Assembly: GCA_964007475.1 (NCBI GenBank)
Contig: OZ023273.1
Coordinates: forward strand, 62,065,108-62,129,107
Origin: Hybos culiciformis
Lineage: Eukaryota; Arthropoda; Insecta; Diptera; Hybotidae
Length of the DNA: 64,000 bases
Direction: 5' to 3'
This document shows positions 54,610 to 64,000 of the stretch, one piece after another. The translations under genes and the position numbers were made by a program. The notes beneath the pieces were generated by a model that did not search any database, had not been told where the DNA came from, and saw only the letters and a program-made list of their open reading frames with translations. Every line of letters begins with the position of its first letter. Positions within the stretch are counted from its first letter, which is position 1.

Positions 54610-55299
54610 TTTTAACCTTTTCTTTTGTTAAAAATAATATAAAACGTAAAATTTATTAATTTCTCCACAAAAAACTAGAATCAAAACAATATTAACAAAA
54701 GGAAGGAAACGGAACGGAGCAAAATGGATGGATTTTGAAATTTGAATGATGATAATGTTATGTCAAAAAAGAAACTGCCATGCCAAGTGCCGAATCCCCA
54801 TCATGTGCTACCACAAACCACAGCTTACTTTGTTAAATTTATATAATTATGCCGGAATTAAACTCGAAGTAAATGACTGGCGTAGCACCACTAGCTGTTC
54901 TGATTTTTGTACACAGTATCAATATTAGCAACTGCATAATACATATTTATCAAATAAAATTCAAAATTATTCAAATGAGCTACAAATATTAAACTAAAAT
55001 AGTTTTCATATCTATGTTCACCACACCTGGCAATTGAATTTTTTTTCCTTAAGAAAAGGAAAACAATAAGTAAGTCAAAGTTGTTGTTGTTTAACTGTCA
55101 AAATGTACCCCCCCAAGTTTCACCACGAAAAAACCATATTATAGTTTTCCGTTATACGAAAAAATGTGAGTTTTTTTAATTAATATTGCAATCGGAAACT
55201 ACATTTTCAATTTTCAACACGCACTTCTTACCACAACGTCAATCACGTTTCTTTTATCCGTTGTTTATGTTTATATCTAATTAACCTATCTGAAAAAAT
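54610..55299. promoter_or_regulatory. Upstream region of eIF6 (minus strand)
   Basis: Sequence 5' of the eIF6 start codon. No TATA box or other element can be named. A short frame at 54746-54928 has no recognisable domain. Confidence 0.3.
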
Positions 55300-55854
55300 G
55301 GTACCGTAAAAACCGTTTTTCTATGTTATTATTTTATTTATATTTAAGCAAATTTACTGAAAATGAAGATATTAATTTTATCTATTTTTCGTAAAAAGAA
55401 CTTTTTAAAAATATTTTCAAATAACTAAGAAAATTGAATTTATTTTTTTTTTGATATCTGAAAAATTTCATTACTTCACAAAATTATTTTTTTGTTTCTT
55501 TTTCATTACGTTTCCTACCTATCATAATATTTTTTTACGATACCTTTCCTGTCAAAAATTTTTTTTTTGTTTTTTTTATATTTTTTGCAGTTGATTTTTT
55601 ACTTAGATAAAAATTAGATATACATGAAGCTAGCCAAAGAAATTGCATAAACCCAGCCAAAGATCGTTGCGCAACGTTCTTCAAAAAAATTGTTTTTTTT
55701 TATTTTAAACCTTTTAAGGTCTTAAAATCAATAATTTTAACTAAAATAAGATGTTTTTGATCATTTTGGATCAAAAAAATTAATAATCCAGTACAAAAAA
55801 GTAGTTTTTGTCAAGGATATATTTTTACTCACATGGAAACCTTCCGTTACCCTG

Positions 55855-56100
55855 CGTGGCCATCGAAGCCACTTTGTTGGAAGTTGGACTGTACTCTAGC
55901 CCACACTTCCCCATCATTAAGATTTCATTATCAGTTGGAAGTTCTATAAAATTCCAAGAAAACTTTTTTTTTTTCATATTTTTGATAGAAACCCCCACTT
56001 TTAGTCCGTGGCCATCGACGCCACTTTGCTGGAAGTTGGGCTGTACTCTAACACACACTTCCCCATCATCAGGATTTCAATATCAGTTGAAAGTTCTATA
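55855..56100 (-). repeat. Subrepeat array in left TIR, 2 copies
   Basis: Two tandem ~150-bp units, in inverse orientation to the five-copy array of the right TIR. The 97-codon frame at 55808-56101 is an artefact of this repeat. Confidence 0.85.
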
Positions 56101-56367
56101 AAATTCCCTTTTAATCCCAAATCCTGGATTGAAAAAAAGGTTTCCTGATTTGTTGCTTGGTCGTTGCATGATTTTTTTTGGTTAGCATTAAAGAGTCAAC
56201 TTTTTTTGTTATTGTCTTCTTTAAATGACATTCCAATTTACTTGTCAGTTTCTTTGTTTATTTACATTTGAAAAATTAAATAATAAATTGAAATAGTTTT
56301 AATCTTTTAATTTTTAATTCCATTGAAAAAAAATTTTTAAATTTGAAATTAACGTCAACACCATTTT

Positions 56368-56950
56368 TAGCAAAAATTCAAGACGATGATGAAACTACAA
56401 ATAAAACATCAATGTCGGATTTCGAACTGGATGAAGTCGATTTAATCGAATGTCTATTGAGGACCAAATATAATACAAAGAATATAGTAAATACGGAATT
56501 TTAAATTTATTTTAATTATTTTATATTTATCTTTTTTTATTTGATTTTAGTTATATTTTTGATACATTGAAACTATCAGACAACACTGTAGTTATATCAT
56601 GTTCTAAAATATTAATTCGTATTGCCCGAACGAATAAAGATAGTGCATTTAAAATTGTCTCTAATCAGGGCTTGATGAATTGTCTTTTTGAAAATTTCCT
56701 ACCACCATTAGATAAAATTGGTAATTTTTATATTATGAACATTATGATTGATACTAATAGTTAATAAATATTTTTTTGTTTAATAAATCCGAATAAGACA
56801 GAAGCTGATATGTATCATTTTCCACAATATCTTTTGCTGAAATTATTTCGGGTGTTAATGGCACAACACATTTCGATTTGCATAAAATTATCATCGACAG
56901 ACCTAATTGATAGAATAAACAGTTACTTATTCCCAAATCATGATATTCAG
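56368..56950 (+). pseudogene. RPAP1: RPAP1-like gene fragment captured inside a transposon
   Basis: Three exon-like blocks in one orientation. About 56370-56487 encodes a stretch including FELDEVDLIECLLRTKYN. About 56552-56721 encodes KLSDNTVVISCSKILIRIAR and then QGLMNCLFENFLPP. About 56796-56950 encodes EADMYHFPQYLLLKLFRVLM, ending before a GTAAAT donor. This order (ILIRIAR, FENFLP, KLFRVL) matches my recollection of the C-terminal helical part of RNA polymerase II-associated protein 1, whose normal length is over 1000 aa. Intron-like sequences with TTTTAG or AATAAG acceptors separate the blocks, so the source was genomic DNA, not mRNA. It has no start and no continuation, and is certainly not a whole gene. 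The family call needs a protein search. Confidence 0.6.
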
Positions 56951-57237
56951 GTAAATAGTTCCAGAAATTAAGACTAGAAAAACGAGCTTAATTTTGATTT
57001 ATTTCATCAGAATTCTGAGAATGTTGAATTTTGTGTACACTATTCTAAAGGAACTCTGCTTCCAGAAATTTATTAAAAGTATAAAATGATACGTTATATT
57101 TATATTGTCAAATTTATCCATGAGAAAAAAGAATACATTTTCAATTATAGTATTTTCTTATATTAACTGACGGTAAAGAATTGACAACGTAAACTTTTAC
57201 TAATGCTGTCTAAATTGAAATTTTTATATCGTTTTAG

Positions 57238-58330
57238 GCCAAAATCAAGTCACAATTATGAAAAAAAAACTGCCCTTATTGTTTTCGAAATATATATTAG
57301 AAAAAATGTGGTCAATCAGAAATTGTGCTTTAATTGATATGAAAGTTGAATTCGGCGTAGATGAAAATGGTTAGTACCAAAGTTAATTTTTAACGAGCAT
57401 TAAATGAGCTTTGCATTCAAATTTCTAAGAAGATTTTTCAATAGAGAAACTCTTCGTTTATTAAAGTTTTTCGAGGAACAATAACTAAAGACAAAATGAT
57501 TTTCAAGATATTTAAAAGATATCTACTAGCATTCTTTCACTTATTTGATAATAAAATTATCTTTTTCGTTATAGAAATAAATTTTATGCTAATGATTTCT
57601 GACCGTCTAGTTAATTAATATTTTTGACCAACTCTACATATAATCATTATTTTTTAATGCTTAATTTTATTTTTTTTTTTCAAAAGATTTCTAGGACAGC
57701 TTTTATTAGCTGATATTATTGATTCAGGTTCATGGCATCTTTGGCCATCCGGTGATAAACGATTGATGTTTATCGTAATCCAAGTGAAGTTACTTCATCT
57801 GATTTAGATACAGTTATGAAAAATTTCCATTGCGTTTCCGATCAAATGGATAATATTATTCCAAAAGGAAACGATCATTCGGTTGTTATAATGATGGGAT
57901 CTGATTCTGAATATTGTGAAAAAATTCTAAAATATTGTACAAATTTTGGTATTAATCGGCACATAAATCTACTAAAGATACATTGAGAATTATGCAAGAA
58001 TACGAAGGTACTGTGAGTCAACTTATTTTTATTGGTGCTGCAGGACGATCAAATGGCTTGGGACAGTTTTATCTGGTAATACAACATATCCAGTTATTAA
58101 TTCATCACCTGTTAATAATGATAATATTGAACAAGATATTTGGTCTAGCTTGAATGTACCATCTGGTTTGGGATGTGTTACTGCTCGTTATCGAGAAACG
58201 GCTGCATTAAATGTAGCTCAAATTTTGAGTTTAACTAATTATGTTATATGGGGAACATTGCGTGTGAATCAATTGAAACATCTTGTAAATATTTTCAATG
58301 TCGACGAACTTGTTAGTTCTTTTTTATATT
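57238..58330 (+). pseudogene. PAICS: PAICS C-terminal fragment, frameshifted, captured inside a transposon
   Basis: PAICS is the bifunctional purine enzyme with SAICAR synthetase (N-terminal) and AIR carboxylase (C-terminal) domains. Here the match starts late in the synthetase domain (RNCALIDMKVEFGVDENG, 57325-57368). It continues after an intron with [20 protein letters not shown] (about 57698-57757), then the carboxylase part: VVIMMGSDSEYCEKILKYC, AAGRSNGLG, NTTYPVINSSP and DIWSSLNVPSGLGC, up to about 58314 before a GTTAGT donor. At least four breaks are visible: near 57300, 57770 (short deletion), 57960 (loss around the AHK motif) and 58060. The N-terminal two-fifths is absent from the window. 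It is a non-functional captured fragment. Confidence 0.85.
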
Positions 58331-60228
58331 TTTTTTTAATAATTATGCATTTATATACTTTATAAAATCATGAAAATAATAAAATTTAAAATGTTTTCTC
58401 TTTAATTGTTGATTTTTTTGAGCTTATTTGTGTATACTGTAAGTTAGAAAATGTGACTGTTTCAAAATGAACACAATTTCTTCTAAAATAATAGTCCCAA
58501 TTTCTAAAAGACTTTTGCACTGGAGAAATAAACAATGACAGAATAGCAGTAGTTTTTAATAAATTCACTCAAAACAATAAAATTAAAGGGACTTATTTAA
58601 CTTTTAAAATCAACGGCTACATAAATGATTTCTAGTTTTCAACAATATTTATTATATAGAAAAACTTTTTTTAAAAACCAGCTTTTATATCCTTTTGTAA
58701 CCCATAACAATAAATAAGGACAGAAAAATTTAATTTAAACATAATTTTTTAACTTAGAATAATAAACAATAATATCTCTGGAGGAAATTATTTAATTTTT
58801 TATTCTTGATCAAGGATATACAACTAATATGAACTCCGTTACGAATGACCTAAAAATACAATATTAACGTTAAATCAAAGGTACAACGAAAGCAGGGCAT
58901 TTTAAAGCTATTTCTAGTCTAAACGATGAAGAGAGATGTATGATAATTTCACTAATCCAGAAGTTAGCTTTTATTTTTATTGGCGAACAATTTTTTGTTA
59001 GTCTGATTTGTAAAGAAATTTTATTAAAGACTATTTAATAATTTTGCATTGAACAAAACAAAATTTGACCATGGTTTGTTTATAAAAATATCCAATCCAA
59101 ATAAATTTTTCTTATTTAAAAAAAAAAATCTTAAGAACCAGAATTTATTGTCGCCACGTTCAGATAAGAATAGAAAAACTTTTTAGAATTTGAAAATTTT
59201 ATCTTTTAAAATAAATATATATAAGTATATTATAATATTAATATTGTATTTCCAATAAAAAAGATATTCAATATAATATTGAAATTTATGTACAATTTTC
59301 ATCAGATTGTTGGCCTTGCACTTTATTTTTCAGTTCATATGAATTCATACAAAATTTGCCTTAAAGGTAACATTAAAAATAACAATCAGGGTTGCGGAAT
59401 GGCGCCTGCCTTCTGTTGAGCGAAATTTAAAGTTAAATAATTTGTTTTTCCAGTCGATTTACAGTACTTTTAGGCTCTTAGACATAAATGGTTCTAAAAA
59501 GAAGTTTTGCGACTTTGCTTGATGTATATGCAATAAAATCTTTTATGGATGCGAAAAGTGGAACTAGAAATGGACGCATCGTATATGATGTTAGAAAATT
59601 ACCTTACATGTTGTTTCCATATTTACTCAAATTTCTAAAATTTTTCTATTAAATAAAAAATATTATCTTGTAGATACTAATATTGAATATACTTATTAAT
59701 ATTGAATATATGCATAATTAATTTCTCCAATAAATTAATGATAACAAAGTAGATACGAAGCTACTGAACTATTTAAAAAAGATCAAAAAGTGAACAATAC
59801 TAAATACACGAGAAGTCAAAATGCAAAAAATGGTAATTTTGAACTGTTTCTTATATTTCTAAGGAAAATTTCAACACTTTCTTTCATCGCAGTGCAGCAG
59901 CAGTATTAAAGGTTCTAAAATTATTTTTTTTTGTTTCAGAAAATTCTACAACTTGGCATTAAATAAATTTCTGGAAAACAATTTTTCTCAAAATTCATCT
60001 TGAGAAATTTTTTTTTTAAACTCGAAAAATTAATCATTTCTATAATTTGCACACTTGTATGTAATACAGAATATGAAGATCAATTTTATGCACGTAAAAT
60101 ATAGGCAATTCTCAAAAAAAACTTTAAATAACATTTATTGGATATGAATAATTATACATGTGGGGGATATTTCTGAAAGGGAGGCGTCAGAAAAAATGAT
60201 GTTCATATCACCTTATGGTACTTTAGGA
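58331..60228. other. Uncharacterised filler inside the Pack-type element
   Basis: Mostly A+T-rich. One short frame at about 59491-59652 (starting MVLKRSFATLLDVYAIKSFM, about 54 codons) has a less biased composition than its surroundings and might be a further captured exon, but I recognise no family. Confidence 0.3.
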
Positions 60229-60712
60229 CCCGTGGACTCAGAATATAATTGTCGTTATATACGCAAATGCCATCTAGTCTGAAAAATGCAACTGAACTTT
60301 TTTTTTTTAAATCCGGTTTTTGAAATTTTCTCCATAGCGGTAATTCCAAAATCCCTGATTTCCTTTTGCAGAAGGATGTTGTTCTAATTACTTTTTTTAA
60401 AAAAGTTCTCACAACTTTCTCCTTTTGTAAAAATCAAGTTTTGGATAGATTCATTTGCCGTTTCATAAACATAAGGTAAAAAGGTGCAATAGACAAACAA
60501 GGATATAATCGCAATTTACTCCGAAGTCCTTAAAGATTTTTAAATTTTTTTTGGTAAATTTGTACAATTTTATTATCTATATTTAAAAAAAATCAAGGAT
60601 TTCAAAATTGCAAAAAACCGATTTTTCAAAAAAAAAAATTCAATTGCATTTTTCGTCCATTATATGGCATTTTCTGGTATAACGACATATGTATTCGAGT
60701 CCATTTAAACTT
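60229..60712. mobile_element. Foldback MITE nested in the Pack-type element
   Basis: About 60229-60365 (GTGGACTCAGAATATAATTG, ATGCCATCTAGTCTGAAAAA) is the imperfect reverse complement of about 60580-60712 (ATTATATGGCATTTTCTGG, GTATTCGAGTCCAT). Arms are about 130 bp with a 210-bp spacer. No duplication is clear. Confidence 0.7.
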
Positions 60713-61019
60713 TTTATTATTTTATATTCTAGAAAGCTTTATTAAAAAAAACATTTGTTTTGTGATTTATATTTTAATTTTATGGAATTAAAAATTAAAA
60801 GATTAAGAAAGACGATTTCAAATCATTATTTAATTTTTCAAATGTAAATAAAAAATAAACAAAGAAACTGACAAAAAAATTGGAATGTCATTTAAAGAAG
60901 ACAATAACAAAAAAAGTTGACTCTTAAATGCTAACCAAAAAAAATCATGCAACGCACAAACAACAAATCAGAAAACCTTTTTTCAATCCAGGATTTGGGA
61001 TTAAAAGGGAATTTTATAG

Positions 61020-61745
61020 AACTTTCAACTGATAATGAAATCTTAATGATGAGGAAGTGTGGGCTAGAGTACAGCCCAACTTCCAGCAAAGTGGCGTCGA
61101 TGGCCACGGACTAAAAGTGGAGGTTTCTATCAAAAATATGAAGAAAAAAAAAGTTTTCTTGGAATTTTATAGAACTTCCAACTGATAATGAAATCTTAAT
61201 GATGAGGAAGTGTGGGCTAGAGTACAGCCCAACTTCCAGCAAAGTGGCGTCGATGGCCACGGACTAAAAGTGGAGGTTTCTATCAAAAATATGAAGAAAA
61301 AAAAAGTTTTCTTGGAATTTTATAGAACTTCCAACTGATAATGAAATCTTAATGATGAGGAAGTGTGGGCTAGAGTACAGTCCAACTTCCAGCAAAGTGG
61401 CGTCGATGGCCACGGACTAAAAGTGGAGGTTTCTATCAAAAATATGAAAAAAAAAAGTTTTCTTGGAATTCTATAGAAGTTTCAACTGATAATGAAATCT
61501 TAATGATAGGGAAGTGTGGGCTAGAGTACAGTCCAACTTCCAGCAAAGTGGCGTCGATGGCCACGGACTAAAAGTGGAGGTTTCTATCAAAAATATGAAA
61601 AAAAAAAAGTTTTCTTGGAATTTTATAGAACTTCCAACTGATAATGAAATCTTAATGATGGGGAAGTGTGGGCTAGAGTACAGTCCAACTTCCAACAAAG
61701 TGGCTTCGATGGCCACGCAGGGTAACGGAAGGTTTCCATGTGAGT
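61020..61745 (+). repeat. Subrepeat array in right TIR, 5 copies
   Basis: Five head-to-tail units of about 150 bp, starting near 61021, 61174, 61326, 61477 and 61627, each with AACTGATAATGAAATCTTAA, GTGTGGGCTAGAGTACAG and GGCGTCGATGGCCACGGAC. The unit nearest the terminus differs (CTTCGATGGCCACGCAGGG), as does the corresponding unit of the left TIR. Confidence 0.9.
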
Positions 61746-62129
61746 AAAAATATATCCTTGACAAAAACTACTTTTTTGTACTGGATTATTAATTTTTTTG
61801 ATCCAAAATGATCAAAAAGATCTTATTTTAGTTAAAATTATTGATTTTAAGACCTTAAAAGGTTTAAAATAAAAAAAAAAAATTTTTTTGAAGAACGTTG
61901 CGCAACGATCTTTGGCTGGCTTTATGCAATTTCTTTGGCTAGCTTCATGTATATAAAAATTAGCTGTGAATAGGTTTCCGGAACATTCCTCCAAAAATTA
62001 CTTTACTGTGGTAAGCTATAAACAACGCATTACTATTATTTCTATGATGCTCACAGCGAAAAAATAAATTTTATTCAACACACTTCCTGATTTTATAAAA
62101 AAAATCTTGTTTTATTTATACCCTTTCTG

Positions 62130-62902
62130 CACTGGCAATACAAAGACGTCTCAAATCAGTCTTTTGAAAAAGTTGTACACACGGCCAAAATCATTTTTTT
62201 GTACTTACTTTTGACAGAAAAAAAAATGTTTCATTGTTTAGGAATTTAATGTTATTTTTGTTTTTATTTTTTTGAGAGACATAAGTGTAACCACCATGAA
62301 ATAATTAATTCAAGGCACAAAAACCACAAATAATAACAACCTACAAGCTACAAAGCGACAAAGTATGTATTTTTAATGCCTTGAGCACAGCTAATACCGC
62401 AAAGCAATTTTTGAAGGAATGTTCCGGAAACCTGTTCACAGCTAATTTTACCTGAAAGCAAAAAAATCAACTGCAAACAACTGCTTATGTTTTTTTTATA
62501 ATATGATTGTGACAGAAAAATGCAGCAAAACCAAATTTCGATGCAAAAGAAACGCTGTGAAAAAGAAACAAAAAAATTATTTTGTGACGTAGTCAATTCT
62601 ATCTGGAGCAAAAAAAAAATAAATTCAGTTTTCTAATTAATTATGAAATAATTTTAAGAAATTCTTTTTACAAAAAATCAATAAAATTAATATCTTTCGT
62701 TTTTCATAATTTTTATTTAAAATAAATAAGAAATAACGCAGAAAATCGGTTTTTACGGTAGCTCAAAATTGCTTTGCGGTATTAGCTGTGCTCAAGATAT
62801 AAGTCTTCTTTCGGTTCTTGCGATTTTTTTTATATGGCAAAAGACGGAAGAGAGCTGAAAGAAAGACGTCTTTCGCAAGAGCCGATATTAAGACTGCCAG
62901 TG
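62130..62902. mobile_element. Possible TIR element with CACTGGCA ends enclosing a smaller element
   Basis: CACTGGCAATACAAAGACG at the left and its rough inverse (AAGACGTCTTTC ... GACTGCCAGTG) at the right bracket the repeat at 62380-62796. The shared end motif is short and no duplication is visible, so this is tentative. Confidence 0.35.
62380..62796. mobile_element. MITE-like element, intact sister of the split copy
   Basis: Starts CTTGAGCACAGCTAATACCG and ends with the inverse, CGGTATTAGCTGTGCTCAAG, giving about 30-bp TIRs (CAAAGCAATTTT included). The interior aligns on the opposite strand with 55300-55617 plus 61955-62013, without the 6.3-kb insertion. No coding frame and no clear target-site duplication. 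Confidence 0.8.
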
Positions 62903-63241
62903 CCGAAACGCTAATTTAATATTTAATTCCATTTTTACTTTTATTTTTTTGTATTCCTATATCGCACGAGAATGTTTGGCGAAACCTCATTTTAAGTTTG
63001 AAAAGTTAATCCTACATTAATGATACCAAATAAGATATTTTTTATTTTTTTAAGAATAGATTTTAATTCTCGTACAAATTGATTTATTGTAATTAAAATA
63101 ACTATTGACAAGCTCTAAAGATTTTAGAACCTAATTTGAAAAAAAGTAGGTATGCTTCATTTTTTGGGACGTCTTTTAGTTTAGAGCTTTAAAAATTCAG
63201 CCCAAATCTGTCGTGTTTTAAGTTAGTTACAGTTATTATGT

Positions 63242-63568
63242 AGTAAACACAATTGGGGCGACAGCAACAACGACAGCGATAGCGACTATAAAAAAAAATA
63301 GAAACCATATATTTGTATGAGAATGAACACAATTGAGACGACTGGCGACAAACTACATTGTCGCCTGACGACAAATTAAAAATGTTTTTATTTTGTCGCC
63401 GGTGTCAACGACAACCATATATTTTTTTTATTTTTTTTTCTATTTGTTGATTTTTTTTTGTTTATTTATTCGTCGCCGTCGCCGTAATTGTATTCACTCA
63501 GTGATATCGCTCTCGTTGTCGTTGTAGTCGTCGTTGCATCCGTCGTTGTCGCCCCAATTGTGTTTACT
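63242..63568. mobile_element. MITE with AGTAAACACAATTGGGGCGAC ends
   Basis: A 327-bp segment whose left end, AGTAAACACAATTGGGGCGA, recurs inverted at the right (GCCCCAATTGTGTTTACT). Subterminal CAACGACAGCG/CGTCGTTGTCG repeats are abundant on both sides. No target-site duplication could be identified, so the superfamily is open. Confidence 0.75.
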
Positions 63569-64000
63569 CTTTCAAGCATTATAATGATAAACAATAGAGC
63601 AAAGTTTGCATGCCTGGCTTCTATTTAATTTGAACTAATAAGTTTGGATACTTATGTATAAATTTTGAATGTACTAAAAAGTTAAATAAATAAAATTTAA
63701 AAATTATCGTTTTTTTTAATTCCATCTGTGAAAAAAAAAAATTTGGTTTCTCTGCACAGTTAAATTTTGCGAGGTTCAAGCTTGTCAGTTAATTTGAGTA
63801 TAACTCTGGTACTAAAATATGATTTAAATTATTCAACTGAAATAGGAGCCGAATCAAAGCGTTAGACTGCCGCCGATAATTTTCAAACAATTTAATTTCC
63901 AAAAATTAATTTAGCTTTAATGGTGAAATTGGTGAATTTTGAAGAACTATCAAAACTGGAAGGAAGGAAAGGAAAAAAAATTCTCCATATTTCTAAGGTT
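63569..64000. other. End of window, no feature
   Basis: A+T-rich sequence with no gene or repeat boundary recognised. Confidence 0.4.

Larger units (their letters stand above)
55618..61954. mobile_element. Gene-capturing (Pack-type) Foldback/MULE-like element, 6.3 kb
   Basis: Terminal inverted repeats run from 55618 (ATATACATGAAGCTAGCC) to about 56323, and from about 60782 to 61954 (GGCTAGCTTCATGTATAT). The 9-bp direct repeat AAAAATTAG flanks both sides exactly (55609-55617, 61955-61963). Because of neighbouring A/T bases it could be read as 9-11 bp. Inside each TIR is an array of ~150-bp subrepeats (AACTTCCAACTGATAATG... GGCGTCGATGGCCACGG): two copies on the left, five on the right. The interior holds no transposase but two broken host-gene fragments with introns, RPAP1-like and PAICS. 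A long TIR with tandem subrepeats and a 9-bp duplication matches Foldback/MULE-type elements. The superfamily is inferred. Confidence 0.85.
55300..62013. repeat. Older inverted-repeat element copy, split by a later insertion
   Basis: 55300-55617 plus 61955-62013 together align, on the opposite strand, with the intact copy at 62380-62796. Shared landmarks run from GGTACCGTAAAAACC through GATATTAATTTTAT, CACAAAATWATTTTTTTG and GCAGTTGATTTTTT to GTGAAYAGGTTTCCGGAACA. The 6.3-kb element at 55618-61954 sits in the middle. The terminal repeats of this copy are decayed. Confidence 0.8.

Noticed and set aside
55808..61764. Nearly identical 97-residue frames at 55808-56101 (+) and 61471-61764 (-)
   Set aside because: They fall in the inverted TIRs and their subrepeats. 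The similarity reflects the repeat, and the frames are not conserved across the other subrepeat units.
62130..62902. A confident TIR transposon with CACTGGCA ends
   Set aside because: Kept only as a low-confidence feature, because the matching ends are short and no target-site duplication is visible.

Overview
The window is nuclear DNA from an animal, almost certainly an insect. It is very A+T-rich. Introns begin with GT (or GC) and end with AG. It carries three full multi-exon gene types with clear arthropod-style products: two ABCC transporters that resemble Drosophila lethal(2)03659 (MRP4 group), a laminin beta-1 chain, and eIF6. I cannot fix the order of insect from the sequence alone. 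There is no sign of bacterial, plasmid or viral gene organisation.

Layout. 1-610 is a near-perfect foldback repeat. 2881-10524 and 15082-23892 (both +) are tandem duplicate ABCC genes with the same 17-exon structure, both apparently intact (about 1371 and 1340 codons). 24320-25210 is a decayed non-LTR retrotransposon. 25252-38500 is a gene-poor stretch rich in short DNA transposons, most with visible target-site duplications (TSDs), plus a second non-LTR 3' end near 36.8-37.1 kb. 38530-47734 (+) is laminin beta-1 in 12 exons (about 1795 aa). 48686-50673 is another terminal-inverted-repeat (TIR) element. 51130-54609 (-) is eIF6 in three exons (243 aa), with a non-LTR fragment in its first intron. 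55300-63568 is a nest of inverted-repeat elements.

The most interesting object is 55618-61954. It is a 6.3-kb element with long inverted ends (about 0.7 and 1.2 kb) that contain tandem subrepeats, and it is flanked by a 9-bp direct duplication. It carries two broken, intron-containing pieces of unrelated housekeeping genes: an RPAP1-like fragment and the C-terminal part of PAICS. This is the architecture of a gene-capturing (Pack-type), Foldback/MULE-like transposon. Its target was an older inverted repeat, and an uninterrupted sister copy of that repeat lies in the same window at 62380-62796, so the pre-insertion site can be inferred.

The genes do not form a pathway. The two ABCC genes are a local duplication that still shows a patch of near-identity in NBD2, suggesting gene conversion. 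eIF6 and laminin beta-1 are single housekeeping and basement-membrane genes.

Exon boundaries were read by eye from reading frame and splice consensus, and could be off by a few bases. Family assignments come from recognised motifs, not database searches.
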